A DNA stretch of 18,904 nucleotides from assembly GCA_018812395.1 (NCBI GenBank), contig JAHJDS010000488.1:1-18904 (forward strand), given 5' to 3'. Below, piece by piece: positions 6,531 to 13,867 of this stretch. The DNA is from Pseudomonadota bacterium (lineage in GTDB: Bacteria; Desulfobacterota; Desulfarculia; Desulfarculales; JAHJDS01). The notes below the pieces were generated by a model that ran no database searches, had not been told where the DNA came from, and worked only from the letters and a program-made list of their open reading frames with translations. Position numbers and translations under genes: made by a program. Position 1 is the stretch's first letter; every line of letters begins with the position of its first letter.

Positions 6531-7643
6531 TTAACGGTGACGGTGGTACGACCGGGCCAGATCGGGATGCTCGGCCAGGACGTCCCGGACGGCCTGGGTG
6601 AAGTTTTTCCCGGGATTGGTCCGCCGGTACTCTTCGGCCAGACGGGCCACGTTTTGACCGGGGTCGACGTCGCCCGGGGCGACCGGCGTGGGCGGAGATT
6701 GCGGGGCGGTCTCCCCGAAAGTGACAAAGGCGGCGCCGCGGCCCTGGGCCTCGAGTAGAGCCTCGATGACCTGGACAAAGGCGTCCGCCAGGGGACGGTC
6801 CGCCTCGCCGAAGCGGACGGTCGCCTCGTGGTCCAGGCCGCCCAGGAATTCCGAGACCGGTCCGTCCACCATGGCCGGGGCCAGGGCCAAGTGGCCGCGG
6901 CCCTGCTTGAGGCGGGCAATCAGGCGCTCGATGCGGGTCCGGGTCTCCTCTTCGCTGAGCCGGACCAGCCGGGCCTCGGTCTCGGCGCACCTGGCCTGAG
7001 CATCCCTGGCCTCGGCCTCGGCCCGGGCCACTTCTTGGCGGGCCTGGGCCCGCTCGGCCTCGAGCCGAGCGACCACTTCGGCCTCGGCATACTGCTTGGT
7101 CTCGGCCGCCGGCGCGGCGACCTCTTCGCCAGAAGGCTCGTCGGCCGGTGTGGCGGGGGCGTCGTGGCAGGCCAACCACTCGGTATCACCAGGCGTGGCG
7201 GGCTCCTCATAGAGGGCCGCCACGTCCTCGAGCGTCTTGATCTCCGGAATCTCGCCGCCGAGCAGGGCCACCCGGCGGAGCACGAACCCCACATTTTGAG
7301 CGCCGCGCTTGAAGTTGCGGTAGACCTCGGCGCTCACCCGGCGGTAGGCCCCTTTTTTCACCAGGTCGACGATGACCTGGGGCACGTCGCGAAAATCGGC
7401 GACCAGTCTGCCGCCCCTCAGCCGGAGACCGGCCAGCCACCCGGCCGCCGGGAGGCCCGAGTTCTGCAGCAGGACCTGGTTCTCGTCGTGGCCGACGACC
7501 AGGGTCGGTTTGAGCTGATCGCCGAAGTCCTTCCAGTTGGCGATCATTTGTCGCAAGTCCTGGGCGGTGTAGGTCCGGCCGCGGTAGGTGCCGGCCTCGA
7601 AGATCTCCACGTCTTTGAGTTCAGCGAAATCGTGTCGGGACAT
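6531..7643 (-). CDS. Prohead protease with scaffold domain (Mu I-like)
   Basis: This 370-residue protein joins an N-terminal serine protease to a scaffold. The protease region resembles Mu-like prophage I proteins: EIFEAGTYRGRTYTAQDL near residues 13-30, then VVGHDENQ, with H52 as the probable catalytic His, and YRRVSAEVYRNF with S104 as the probable catalytic Ser. After an Ala/Pro/Glu-rich linker (about 145-182) comes a strong coiled coil (about 183-250) rich in Ala, Glu and Arg, as expected of an internal scaffold that is cut away during maturation. The C-terminal part (FTQAVRDVLAEHPDLA) may bind the capsid subunit. The start at 7643 has AAGGAGA five bases upstream and follows the portal stop by 14 bases. 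In Mu the protease and scaffold are made from overlapping genes, and an internal start for the scaffold alone is possible here but was not identified. Confidence 0.85.
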   Translation of the reverse strand: MSRHDFAELKDVEIFEAGTYRGRTYTAQDLRQMIANWKDFGDQLKPTLVVGHDENQVLLQNSGLPAAGWLAGLRLRGGRLVADFRDVPQVIVDLVKKGAYRRVSAEVYRNFKRGAQNVGFVLRRVALLGGEIPEIKTLEDVAALYEEPATPGDTEWLACHDAPATPADEPSGEEVAAPAAETKQYAEAEVVARLEAERAQARQEVARAEAEARDAQARCAETEARLVRLSEEETRTRIERLIARLKQGRGHLALAPAMVDGPVSEFLGGLDHEATVRFGEADRPLADAFVQVIEALLEAQGRGAAFVTFGETAPQSPPTPVAPGDVDPGQNVARLAEEYRRTNPGKNFTQAVRDVLAEHPDLARSYHRHR

Positions 7644-7657
7644 GGCTGTCTCCTTTC

Positions 7658-9835
7658 TCAGCCGGCCTTTGGTCCGGCCGGGATGGGGGATGGAGTTCGT
7701 TGCCCTGGGATTACCGGCAGGATCAGGGCCCGGCAGCCGGGATGGACCAGAAGCCTGATGGCGGACCAGACCGGATCGTCGGCCGGGGCGATGAACTCGT
7801 CCATGCGCCGGCAGAAATCATTGGCCTCGGTGTCCACCGCGACCCTGAAGGCCAGGGCGGGCACGGCGTTGGCCCTTAGTTCCGCCCACCGCCCCTGGCC
7901 ATAGGCCTCCCAGATCAGGTCCGCCCACCAGGCCGAGCGTTGGGAGTCGGCCAGGGCGGCGGCCTTGGCCAGCTCCTGATTCAGCCAGGCCAAATCCCGC
8001 CCGCTTTTCCGAGCCCGATCCAGGATTTTTCGGGCGAGCGTCCTCAGCCCGTCCTTGATCTCGCCGGCCAGGCTGAAGGTCGACTCGGCCAGCTCTTCCG
8101 TCAATTCGATGAGGGCTTTTTGGTCCAGGCCCAGCCGCCGGGCGAACCGCCGCCCCACGGCCGGGACGGAAAAGGAATCTTCGTCCGGCTCCGTGGCTAC
8201 CGGCCCGAGGGGTTCGGGCGTCGATTGATCGTGGGGACGGACATTGGCCTGAAGCCCGATTTCCTCCCGGACATGGACCCGACCCGTCAGATGGGCCGTC
8301 AGGCGAACACCGGTGATCAGTTTTTTGATGGCCGAGACGTTGACGGCCACCGGAAATTCGGCCGATTCCAGCAGGCCCTTGGTCTTGACCTGGGCCTGGA
8401 TGGACAGGGCGATTCGGGACACGGCCCGGTCGAACCGGTGTCGGGCCTTGGCCGCCAGGTCCCGGGTGTCGTCGATGATTCGGGCCAGGTGGGCCGCGTC
8501 TTCATGGTCGGCCGGTTGGCGGCGGAGAGGGTCGAGTCCCGGCAACGGCGAGGGAGACCGGCCGGGGGGCGGGGATGGAATTGATCCCTGTCGGTCGATC
8601 AGGGCCGCGTCCGGCTCGGGCTCGGGCCGGCCGTACTTCTCGTAGAAATAGCGTCGGCCCAAGGGGAGCCCGATGTCGCCCACCAGAATGCGGTCGATCT
8701 CGGCCTCGGCCCTAAGATCGACCTCGGCCGGCTCGACCAGGGTCCACTCCGGATAGGCGTCCACCCGGAAGTTCAGGTCCACCAGGCGGCGGACGAGCTG
8801 CTGGTTGACGACGGCGGCCAGGGACTCGGCCACCAGGGCCGCGTCCTGGCGCTTGGCCCGGTCCTGGACCTCGCCCAGGGCCCGGGTGCCGTACTTGCCG
8901 GCCTCGACAGTCAGCGATTCGCCCAGGATGCCGACCAGGATCTCCCGGTTGAGGTCGGCCAGGGCGGCCGAGAATTCGCTCTGGGAGCCGGCGGCCATCT
9001 TGATGGTGTCCACGGTAACTTCCTCGGGGACGACGATGCCCGTCTCGGACTGCCAGTTCTTGATGACGCTCAGGAGTTCGTCCTTGAGGCCGGCCTTCTC
9101 GGCCGGGTAGGACATGATCAGGTTGTTGCCGGCGAACCGTTCCAGAAACACGGCCCGGAGCTTCCAGGCCGTGTCCTTGATCCAGTAGGCCCGGTAGGCG
9201 GCCCTGAGGTCCGAGGTGCCGTAGGGGTTCTCGTATCGGGCCAGATAGGGCCAGACGATGAACTTCTCCAGGGGCAGGGCGCGGTTGACCTGGCCGGTGG
9301 TCCCGGCCCTGAGGATGAGGGCCTCGATGTTGGCAAAGGCGTCGAGCTTGAACTCGAGCCAGTACGGGTTCTTGCTCTTGAGGGCCGCTAGGCCGACCAG
9401 GCCCCGGTACGGTCCCCGCTCGATGGGCCGCCAGACGATATCGTGGACCGCGAACCCGACGTCCATGGCGTCGAGCATCTCGTAGAGGTCGAACTTGAAG
9501 GCGCCGTGGGTCAGGCCGTGGCCCAGGCACCAGGTGACGAAGTCGGCCGCCCGGCGGTCGGCCGGGGAGTCGCCGGCCGGTCGGACTCGCCAGTCGCGGG
9601 CGACCACCAGGGCCTTGCGCTGCCTGAGGGCCGCCTTGACGTACGGGTCGGCGGTCATCTTCTGGTAGACGGCCAGGCCCTCGGGCCGGGACCAGACCAG
9701 ATCGTCCGGATTGCGGTACGGCATCAGGGCCAGGCCGTGGGCGCTGCGCGAATCGGGCGACACGGCGGCCGTCTCGGGGCCGACGGGCGGCAAAGACGCC
9801 TGGCCGAACACCTTGGCCATTAGTTGTCTCATCAT
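7658..9835 (-). CDS. Portal protein (DUF935) fused to an F-like minor head protein
   Basis: This 725-residue protein is longer than the roughly 500 residues usual for DUF935 portals. Residues about 35-410 match the Mu gp29-type portal: PYVKAALRQRKALVVARDW (65-83), YGTSDLRAAYRAYWIKDTAW (205-224), AAGSQSEFSAALADLN (281-296) and the EKYG near 399-402. A Pro/Ser-rich linker follows (about 418-436). The C-terminal part is helical and ends in a segment like the phage Mu F head-morphogenesis domain (about 650-710): FRVAVDTEANDF, then FIAPADDPVW and HPGCRALILPV. Key residues of that domain appear changed, so the match is moderate. The gene start overlaps the terminase stop (ATGA at 9832-9835), with AGGAG ten bases upstream. 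The portal forms the dodecameric ring through which DNA enters; the F-like part is normally a separate protein inside the head. No frameshift separates the two parts. Confidence 0.85.
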   Translation of the reverse strand: MMRQLMAKVFGQASLPPVGPETAAVSPDSRSAHGLALMPYRNPDDLVWSRPEGLAVYQKMTADPYVKAALRQRKALVVARDWRVRPAGDSPADRRAADFVTWCLGHGLTHGAFKFDLYEMLDAMDVGFAVHDIVWRPIERGPYRGLVGLAALKSKNPYWLEFKLDAFANIEALILRAGTTGQVNRALPLEKFIVWPYLARYENPYGTSDLRAAYRAYWIKDTAWKLRAVFLERFAGNNLIMSYPAEKAGLKDELLSVIKNWQSETGIVVPEEVTVDTIKMAAGSQSEFSAALADLNREILVGILGESLTVEAGKYGTRALGEVQDRAKRQDAALVAESLAAVVNQQLVRRLVDLNFRVDAYPEWTLVEPAEVDLRAEAEIDRILVGDIGLPLGRRYFYEKYGRPEPEPDAALIDRQGSIPSPPPGRSPSPLPGLDPLRRQPADHEDAAHLARIIDDTRDLAAKARHRFDRAVSRIALSIQAQVKTKGLLESAEFPVAVNVSAIKKLITGVRLTAHLTGRVHVREEIGLQANVRPHDQSTPEPLGPVATEPDEDSFSVPAVGRRFARRLGLDQKALIELTEELAESTFSLAGEIKDGLRTLARKILDRARKSGRDLAWLNQELAKAAALADSQRSAWWADLIWEAYGQGRWAELRANAVPALAFRVAVDTEANDFCRRMDEFIAPADDPVWSAIRLLVHPGCRALILPVIPGQRTPSPIPAGPKAG

Positions 9836-11292
9836 GTCAAAAACGCTCCTGACTTGTGTCGCGCCGCCAATTTGACGCCGCTGGTTTGAATGTCGCCGGC
9901 CCGGGCCATCTTCAGCTCACTCAGGACCAGGGCCGCATAGGCGACCACGTCCACCTGGTCGTCGTGACGGCCGCCGGGAAAGGCCGTCAGCTCGTCCTCG
10001 AGTTCGTCGCGCCAGGGGGCGCCGCGAAGATGAAATACCTGGCCCGCCTCGTAACGGGCCGCGGCCGGCAGGGCCCGGGTGAACTTGTCCGCGTCAGCCT
10101 TTAGTTCGCGGACGGGCAGGCCGTCGCGCTTGAGTTGCTGGAAGGTCCCCAGGCCGATGTTTTTGGTCTCGATGCCGATGAAGCGGTGGCCGTGGCGGCC
10201 GAACTCCCGGGTGATGAGGCGCGGCTGATCCGGTCCTTCGAGCCGGGTCCGGACCAGACTGACCAGCAGCAGATCGGTCTCGGGCGTCACCGCCCAAGTG
10301 GCCAGGACGAAAAAATCGGCCCGGGCGTCGGTCCGGCCGGCCGGGTCACAGGTGGCGAAGAGCCAACAGCGATCCCGGGCCACGCTGATCGTGCCCGAGG
10401 GCCGGTGGATCCGGTAGAGGTCGCCCTCGACCTCGAAGTCGACGAAGTGTTCGGCCTTGAACAGGGCGCCGCCGGCGGGCCGAGGCGATTGCTGGTACAG
10501 GGCCTGCCATTCGTAGGTCCCCAGGTCGGCCTTGATCCGTAATAGTTCGGGGAGCGGATAGCGGGCCGGGAACAGGGCCTCGCCCGGGGACCGGCCCAGA
10601 GGGTCGTTTTCTTCGGCCTGGGCGGGGAAGCAAAGGACGGTCCACGGCTCGGCCCCCTGGGCCAGGAGCCGGCCGACGAGATCGTCCTCGTGCCAGCGGG
10701 TCATGACCACGACCACGCTTCCCCCCGGGGCGAGGCGGGTCCGGGCCGTGGATCGGTACCAGTCCCAGATCCGGTCGCGGACGGTTCGGGACTCGGCCTC
10801 CTGGCGGTTTTTCACGGGGTCGTCGATGATCAGCACGTCGGCGCCCCGCCCGGTGATCGGCCCGGCCACCCCGGCGGCGGTGCAGCCGCCCCCGTGATCG
10901 GCCACGCCCCAGCGATCGGCCGCCCTCATGTCCGTGGCCAGGTCCAGCCCGAACAGGATCGGCCCCCAGCGGCGAAAGGTCTCCCGGGCCACCCGGCTGT
11001 GGTCCCGGGCCAGGGCCAAAGAGTAGGAGGTGATGATGATCTCCCGGTCCGGGTCTTGCCCCAGATACCAGGCCGGAAATTTCTTGCTGACCACCTGGGA
11101 CTTGCCGTGCCGCGGCGGCAGGCAGACGATGGTCCGTTTATTCCGACTTTTTGCCGCGTCCTGCATCGCCAGGCACAGTCGGTCCAGGTGTGGTGCCCGG
11201 AACCAACGCCCCTGTCCGTCCAGGGTCATCATCGCCCGGAACCTGGTCCTGGCGGTGGCGATTAACAATCTGTTCCAGCAGGCGTTCGGCAT
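9832..11292 (-). CDS. terL: Terminase large subunit
   Basis: This 486-residue protein is the ATP-driven DNA-packaging motor and nuclease. Its ATPase motifs are clear: LPPRHGKS at 58-65 is the Walker A form common in Mu-like terminases, and VLIIDDP at 153-159 is Walker B. MTRWHEDD (197-204) marks the coupling region. The nuclease domain follows, with ATCDPAG (313-319), FIGIETKN (371-378) and FPGGRHDDQVD (438-448) supplying the acidic metal-binding residues. The length is normal. ATG at 11292 has GGGAG nine bases upstream; in-frame ATGs at 11232 and 11169 are possible but have poorer sites or cut close to the ATPase. With any of these the gene overlaps the small-subunit gene, by up to 155 bases. 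Its stop overlaps the portal start by four bases, indicating coupling. Confidence 0.93.
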   Translation of the reverse strand: MPNACWNRLLIATARTRFRAMMTLDGQGRWFRAPHLDRLCLAMQDAAKSRNKRTIVCLPPRHGKSQVVSKKFPAWYLGQDPDREIIITSYSLALARDHSRVARETFRRWGPILFGLDLATDMRAADRWGVADHGGGCTAAGVAGPITGRGADVLIIDDPVKNRQEAESRTVRDRIWDWYRSTARTRLAPGGSVVVVMTRWHEDDLVGRLLAQGAEPWTVLCFPAQAEENDPLGRSPGEALFPARYPLPELLRIKADLGTYEWQALYQQSPRPAGGALFKAEHFVDFEVEGDLYRIHRPSGTISVARDRCWLFATCDPAGRTDARADFFVLATWAVTPETDLLLVSLVRTRLEGPDQPRLITREFGRHGHRFIGIETKNIGLGTFQQLKRDGLPVRELKADADKFTRALPAAARYEAGQVFHLRGAPWRDELEDELTAFPGGRHDDQVDVVAYAALVLSELKMARAGDIQTSGVKLAARHKSGAFLT

Positions 11293-11779
11293 GGTCGAGG
11301 GCTCCCGAAGTATCGGTCAGGATCTGGTCGATGGCCTGGTCGTCGAGTCCCGAATCGGGTGGTTTGAGTAGAGGTGACTTGATGGCCAAGGCCTGCTGGG
11401 TGGTCCGAATGATCTCGGCCACCTGTTTGGCCGCGGCGATCTTCTCCGGCCCGCTTTTGGCCGCGGCCTCGCGCAGGCCCTCCAGGGCCATCCGCCGGGC
11501 CTCGTTGGCCAGTAGTTCGACGTTGACGAACTCGGCCGTCTTGTCCGCGACGATGCGCCGGGTGATGATCTTTTCCGCCCGGTCCCGGGCCTCGGCCACG
11601 ATCCGGGCCTGTTTCTCCCGGCGGGCCGCGACCCAGCCCTCGCTCTGGCTGCGGCTGGAAATAGTACTGAAACTGATGCCGAAGCGCCGGGCCGCCTTGC
11701 GGAGCGAGGCCTCGGGGTCGGACACGTACCAGGCCCGGACCTCGGCCCACTTGCCTTGCGAATTATGCTTGGGCTCCAT
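11138..11779 (-). CDS. Terminase small subunit
   Basis: This 213-residue protein is probably the DNA-recognition subunit of the packaging terminase. A helix-turn-helix is seen at about residues 22-52 (SLRKAARRFGISFSTISSRS then EGWVAARR). A long Arg/Glu/Ala-rich helical region for oligomerisation follows (about 53-150). The last 40 residues are Gly/Pro-rich and lie in the stretch that overlaps the large-subunit gene, so they may be under weak constraint. ATG at 11779 is preferred; the open frame continues to a TTG at 11827, but the extra 16 residues look non-native. GAGAGGA lies close upstream of the ATG. It is the first gene of the minus-strand head cassette, with about 390 bases of non-coding DNA upstream. 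The family call rests on the HTH-plus-helix architecture and on direct coupling to terL. Confidence 0.8.
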   Translation of the reverse strand: MEPKHNSQGKWAEVRAWYVSDPEASLRKAARRFGISFSTISSRSQSEGWVAARREKQARIVAEARDRAEKIITRRIVADKTAEFVNVELLANEARRMALEGLREAAAKSGPEKIAAAKQVAEIIRTTQQALAIKSPLLKPPDSGLDDQAIDQILTDTSGALDHAERLLEQIVNRHRQDQVPGDDDPGRTGALVPGTTPGPTVPGDAGRGKKSE

Positions 11780-11929
11780 ATTCCTCTCGTCCGTCCCGCG
11801 CGCCCCGGGGGCGAACGGGGTTGGCAATGTACCGGATGAGTGGTGACTTGGTCGGGAAATAGAACGGGGCGTGCGGGTGCCGGGCCATGGTCGGGTGGGG
11901 TTCCGGTCGCACCAAAGACAGGTTAATCA

Positions 11930-11959
11930 TCCATAGGCCCCCCGCTCGACAAAAGTCAA
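11930..11959 (-). promoter_or_regulatory. Possible promoter for the phage head cassette
   Basis: On the minus strand TTGACT (11954-11959) matches five of six -35 positions. TATGGA (11930-11935) lies 18 bases further on and is a weak -10. It would start transcription about 145 bases before the terminase small-subunit ATG. The -10 match is poor, so this is only a candidate. Confidence 0.3.
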
Positions 11960-12091
11960 CTCGGGACGGCCGTCAGGAGCGCCCCTAGACGGGCCGCCGC
12001 GCCCCGGAACGGGTCGCCGGACGAAAGGCGGTTTCCCGACGCCTCCGCCGCGAGGCGAGGTCCGGGAGAGACCGGCCTCATCAGCACGATA

Positions 12092-12124
12092 TTGGTTTAT
12101 AAACCCCACGGAGACTGGTATGAT
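12092..12124 (+). promoter_or_regulatory. Extended -10 promoter with overlapping palindromic operator
   Basis: TATGAT at 12119-12124 matches five of six -10 positions and is preceded by TG one base away (12116-12117), the extended -10 form. TTTATA at 12096-12101 is a moderate -35 at a 17-base spacing. The -35 lies inside a perfect 12-base palindrome, GGTTTATAAACC (12094-12105), set in locally AT-rich DNA. A dimeric regulator bound there would block or alter polymerase access. The start of transcription would be about 40 bases before the ankyrin gene ATG at 12173. Confidence 0.55.
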
Positions 12125-12172
12125 GTCTCGGATCAGTGGCCGGGAGGCCACCAATCGATTCAGGAACGGCGG

Positions 12173-13189
12173 ATGGCCTTAGGCTTTTTTAAAACGTCGA
12201 GGCGGATGGATCGGGCCCTGGCCGCGGGCGATCCGGCCGCGGTGGCCAGGGAGTTGACCGCCCGGCCCACGCAGGCTCGCCATAAAGACGGGCAGGGCGA
12301 CACCTGGCTGCACCGGGCCGCCCGACAAGGGGACGCCGCCGTGGTGACGGTGCTGCTCGGGGCCGGGGCCGAGGTCGACGCCCGGAACCACCAGGGCCTG
12401 ACGCCGCTTCATCTGGCCGCCTCGCGGGGGACCCGGGAGGTCTGCCGGCTCCTGCTCGACGGCGGGGCCGACCCGAACACCCCGGACTCCAGGCTGGCGG
12501 CCGGACCCCTGCGGGCGGCGGTCCTGCGCGGCGATCCCGGCCGGGTAAAAGACCTGCTGGAGCACGGCGCGGACGTGAACGCCGTGGACCTCAAGGGGGC
12601 GACGGCGCTCCACGTCGCGGCCTGGCGGAACCAGGCCGCCCTCATCGAGCCATTGATCGCCTCCGGGGCCGGCCTCGAGGCCAGAGACAAATTCGGCCAC
12701 AGCCCGCTGGTCCTGGCCCTCAAATGCGGCCACATCGAGTCGGCGCAGGGTCTGATGGACCATGGCGCCGATATCACCTTCCAGGACAAAGGCGGCCTGA
12801 GTGCGCTCCATTTGGCCGCTGCCTTCGAACGGCCGGATATGATCACCCGCCTGATCGAGGCCGGGCTGGACGTGGGCGCCCGGGACGACGCGGGCCGGAC
12901 GGCGCTTCACGTCGCCGCCGAGGCCGGACGGACCAGGACCGTCGAGCGCCTCCTAAGCCTGGGCGCCGAGCCCGGTGTCAAGGACGACCGGCAAACCAGG
13001 CCCCTGCACCTGGCAGCCCACCGGGGCTACGGCCTGGTGGCCCGGGCCCTGCTCGAGGCCGGGGCCCCGCCGGCCGAGGTGGACGATCGTTTCCGCATGA
13101 CCCCCCGGCAGTTGGCCGAGGCCGGGGGTTTTGGTCCCTTGGCCGAGTTGCTCGGCCGGGCCGAACGGACGGGAGGCCCGAGGTCATGA
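12173..13189 (+). CDS. Cytoplasmic ankyrin-repeat protein
   Basis: This 338-residue protein is made of about ten ankyrin repeats, from residue 11 to near the end. Clear TPLHLAA-type turns occur in most of them: TWLHRAARQGD, LTPLHLAASRG, ATALHVAAWRN, LSALHLAAAFE, RTALHVAAEAG and RPLHLAAHRG. There is no signal peptide and no membrane segment, so it should be cytoplasmic. ATG at 12173 is chosen because AGGA lies seven bases upstream and the ankyrin fold begins soon after; the frame is open further upstream to 12092, but that would place the start before the promoter. Ankyrin repeats bind other proteins and have no catalytic role of their own. It is the first gene of a plus-strand operon, and its stop overlaps the start of the next ankyrin gene (ATGA at 13186-13189), so the two products are probably made together. 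Confidence 0.88.
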   Translation: MALGFFKTSRRMDRALAAGDPAAVARELTARPTQARHKDGQGDTWLHRAARQGDAAVVTVLLGAGAEVDARNHQGLTPLHLAASRGTREVCRLLLDGGADPNTPDSRLAAGPLRAAVLRGDPGRVKDLLEHGADVNAVDLKGATALHVAAWRNQAALIEPLIASGAGLEARDKFGHSPLVLALKCGHIESAQGLMDHGADITFQDKGGLSALHLAAAFERPDMITRLIEAGLDVGARDDAGRTALHVAAEAGRTRTVERLLSLGAEPGVKDDRQTRPLHLAAHRGYGLVARALLEAGAPPAEVDDRFRMTPRQLAEAGGFGPLAELLGRAERTGGPRS

Positions 13190-13758
13190 GTTTGGACCCT
13201 CCCCGGTACGCCCCCCGAACCGCCGACGATCGGCGGCTGATGGTCCTGTTGGCCACGCTGGCCGACGTGGCCTATCTGCTGCTCCTGGTCTGGTCCGCCG
13301 GCCAGCTCAACACCCTGTTCGACGGCCTCATCGACGGACTGTCGGCCTGGCTGTTCATCGGTCTGGTGGCCCTGGTCCTCATCCCGGCGGTGCTGGACTT
13401 TTTGCTCTTGCCCTTCGAGGAACTGGTCGACCGGCGGCGGGCCAGGGCCACCCGCAAAGGAACGGCGACGCTGCTCACCGCCGCGGCCATGAACGACCTG
13501 GACAAGGTCCAGGCCCTGATCCGGGCCGACCCGAAACTGATGGACACCACCGACCCGGACGGCCAGACGGCCCTCCATCTGGCCACCCGGCACGTCTACG
13601 GCGAACTGGCCGACCGGCTGCTCCACCGCGGGGCGGACGTGTTCGCCAAAACGGCCGAGGGGCTGACCCCCCTGGACCTGGCCGTGCGGCACGGCTCGCG
13701 GTGGGTGGGCCGCCTGATCCTGAGCCACGTCCGGCGGTCGCTGTCCGGGACCGAGTGA
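13186..13758 (+). CDS. Inner-membrane ankyrin-repeat protein
   Basis: This 190-residue protein has two hydrophobic helices (about residues 19-40 and 49-72), then a basic stretch (DRRRARATRK), then three ankyrin repeats to the C-terminus (TLLTAAAMNDLDKV, TALHLATRHVYGEL and LTPLDLAVRHGSRW). The positive charges after the second helix indicate that both ends face the cytoplasm, leaving a short periplasmic turn. It would therefore display its ankyrin domain on the cytoplasmic face of the inner membrane. The ATG at 13186 overlaps the stop of the upstream ankyrin gene by four bases, which fixes the start and suggests translational coupling and possibly a physical pairing of the two proteins. The membrane-anchored short ankyrin architecture is not one I can attach to a named family. 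Confidence 0.85.
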   Translation: MSLDPPRYAPRTADDRRLMVLLATLADVAYLLLLVWSAGQLNTLFDGLIDGLSAWLFIGLVALVLIPAVLDFLLLPFEELVDRRRARATRKGTATLLTAAAMNDLDKVQALIRADPKLMDTTDPDGQTALHLATRHVYGELADRLLHRGADVFAKTAEGLTPLDLAVRHGSRWVGRLILSHVRRSLSGTE

Positions 13759-13803
13759 CGGCCGTATGGCGCGGAAACGCGGCGGTTCTCGCCCGGTTTA
13801 GGG

Positions 13804-13817
13804 GTCGGGTTCCCGAC
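13804..13817 (+). repeat. Small hairpin between ankyrin genes
   Basis: GTCGGG-TT-CCCGAC is a perfect 6-bp stem in the 109-base gap between the second and third ankyrin genes, followed by a short GGTTT. It could be a weak terminator or a processing site. It lacks a real T-tract. Confidence 0.25.
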
Positions 13818-13867
13818 GGTTTGGCCGGGACCAGGCTCAGGGTCGAGTTTCACCAGGGAGGAAATCC

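Larger units (their letters stand above)
11780..12172. other. Divergent intergenic region between phage cassette and ankyrin operon
   Basis: These 393 bases separate the minus-strand head cassette from the plus-strand ankyrin operon and hold no credible gene. A 75-codon minus frame (11927-12154) has no ribosome binding site and an Arg/Gly/Pro composition typical of chance frames in GC-rich DNA. Candidate promoters for both directions are listed separately. An inverted pair GTGCG...CGCAC flanks about 35 bases near 11872-11911. No attachment-site repeat could be recognised, so the edge of the phage-derived segment is not defined. Confidence 0.55.

Noticed and set aside
11927..12154. 75-codon minus frame in the divergent intergenic region
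   Set aside because: No ribosome binding site; composition typical of chance; it crosses the promoter and palindrome of the ankyrin operon.
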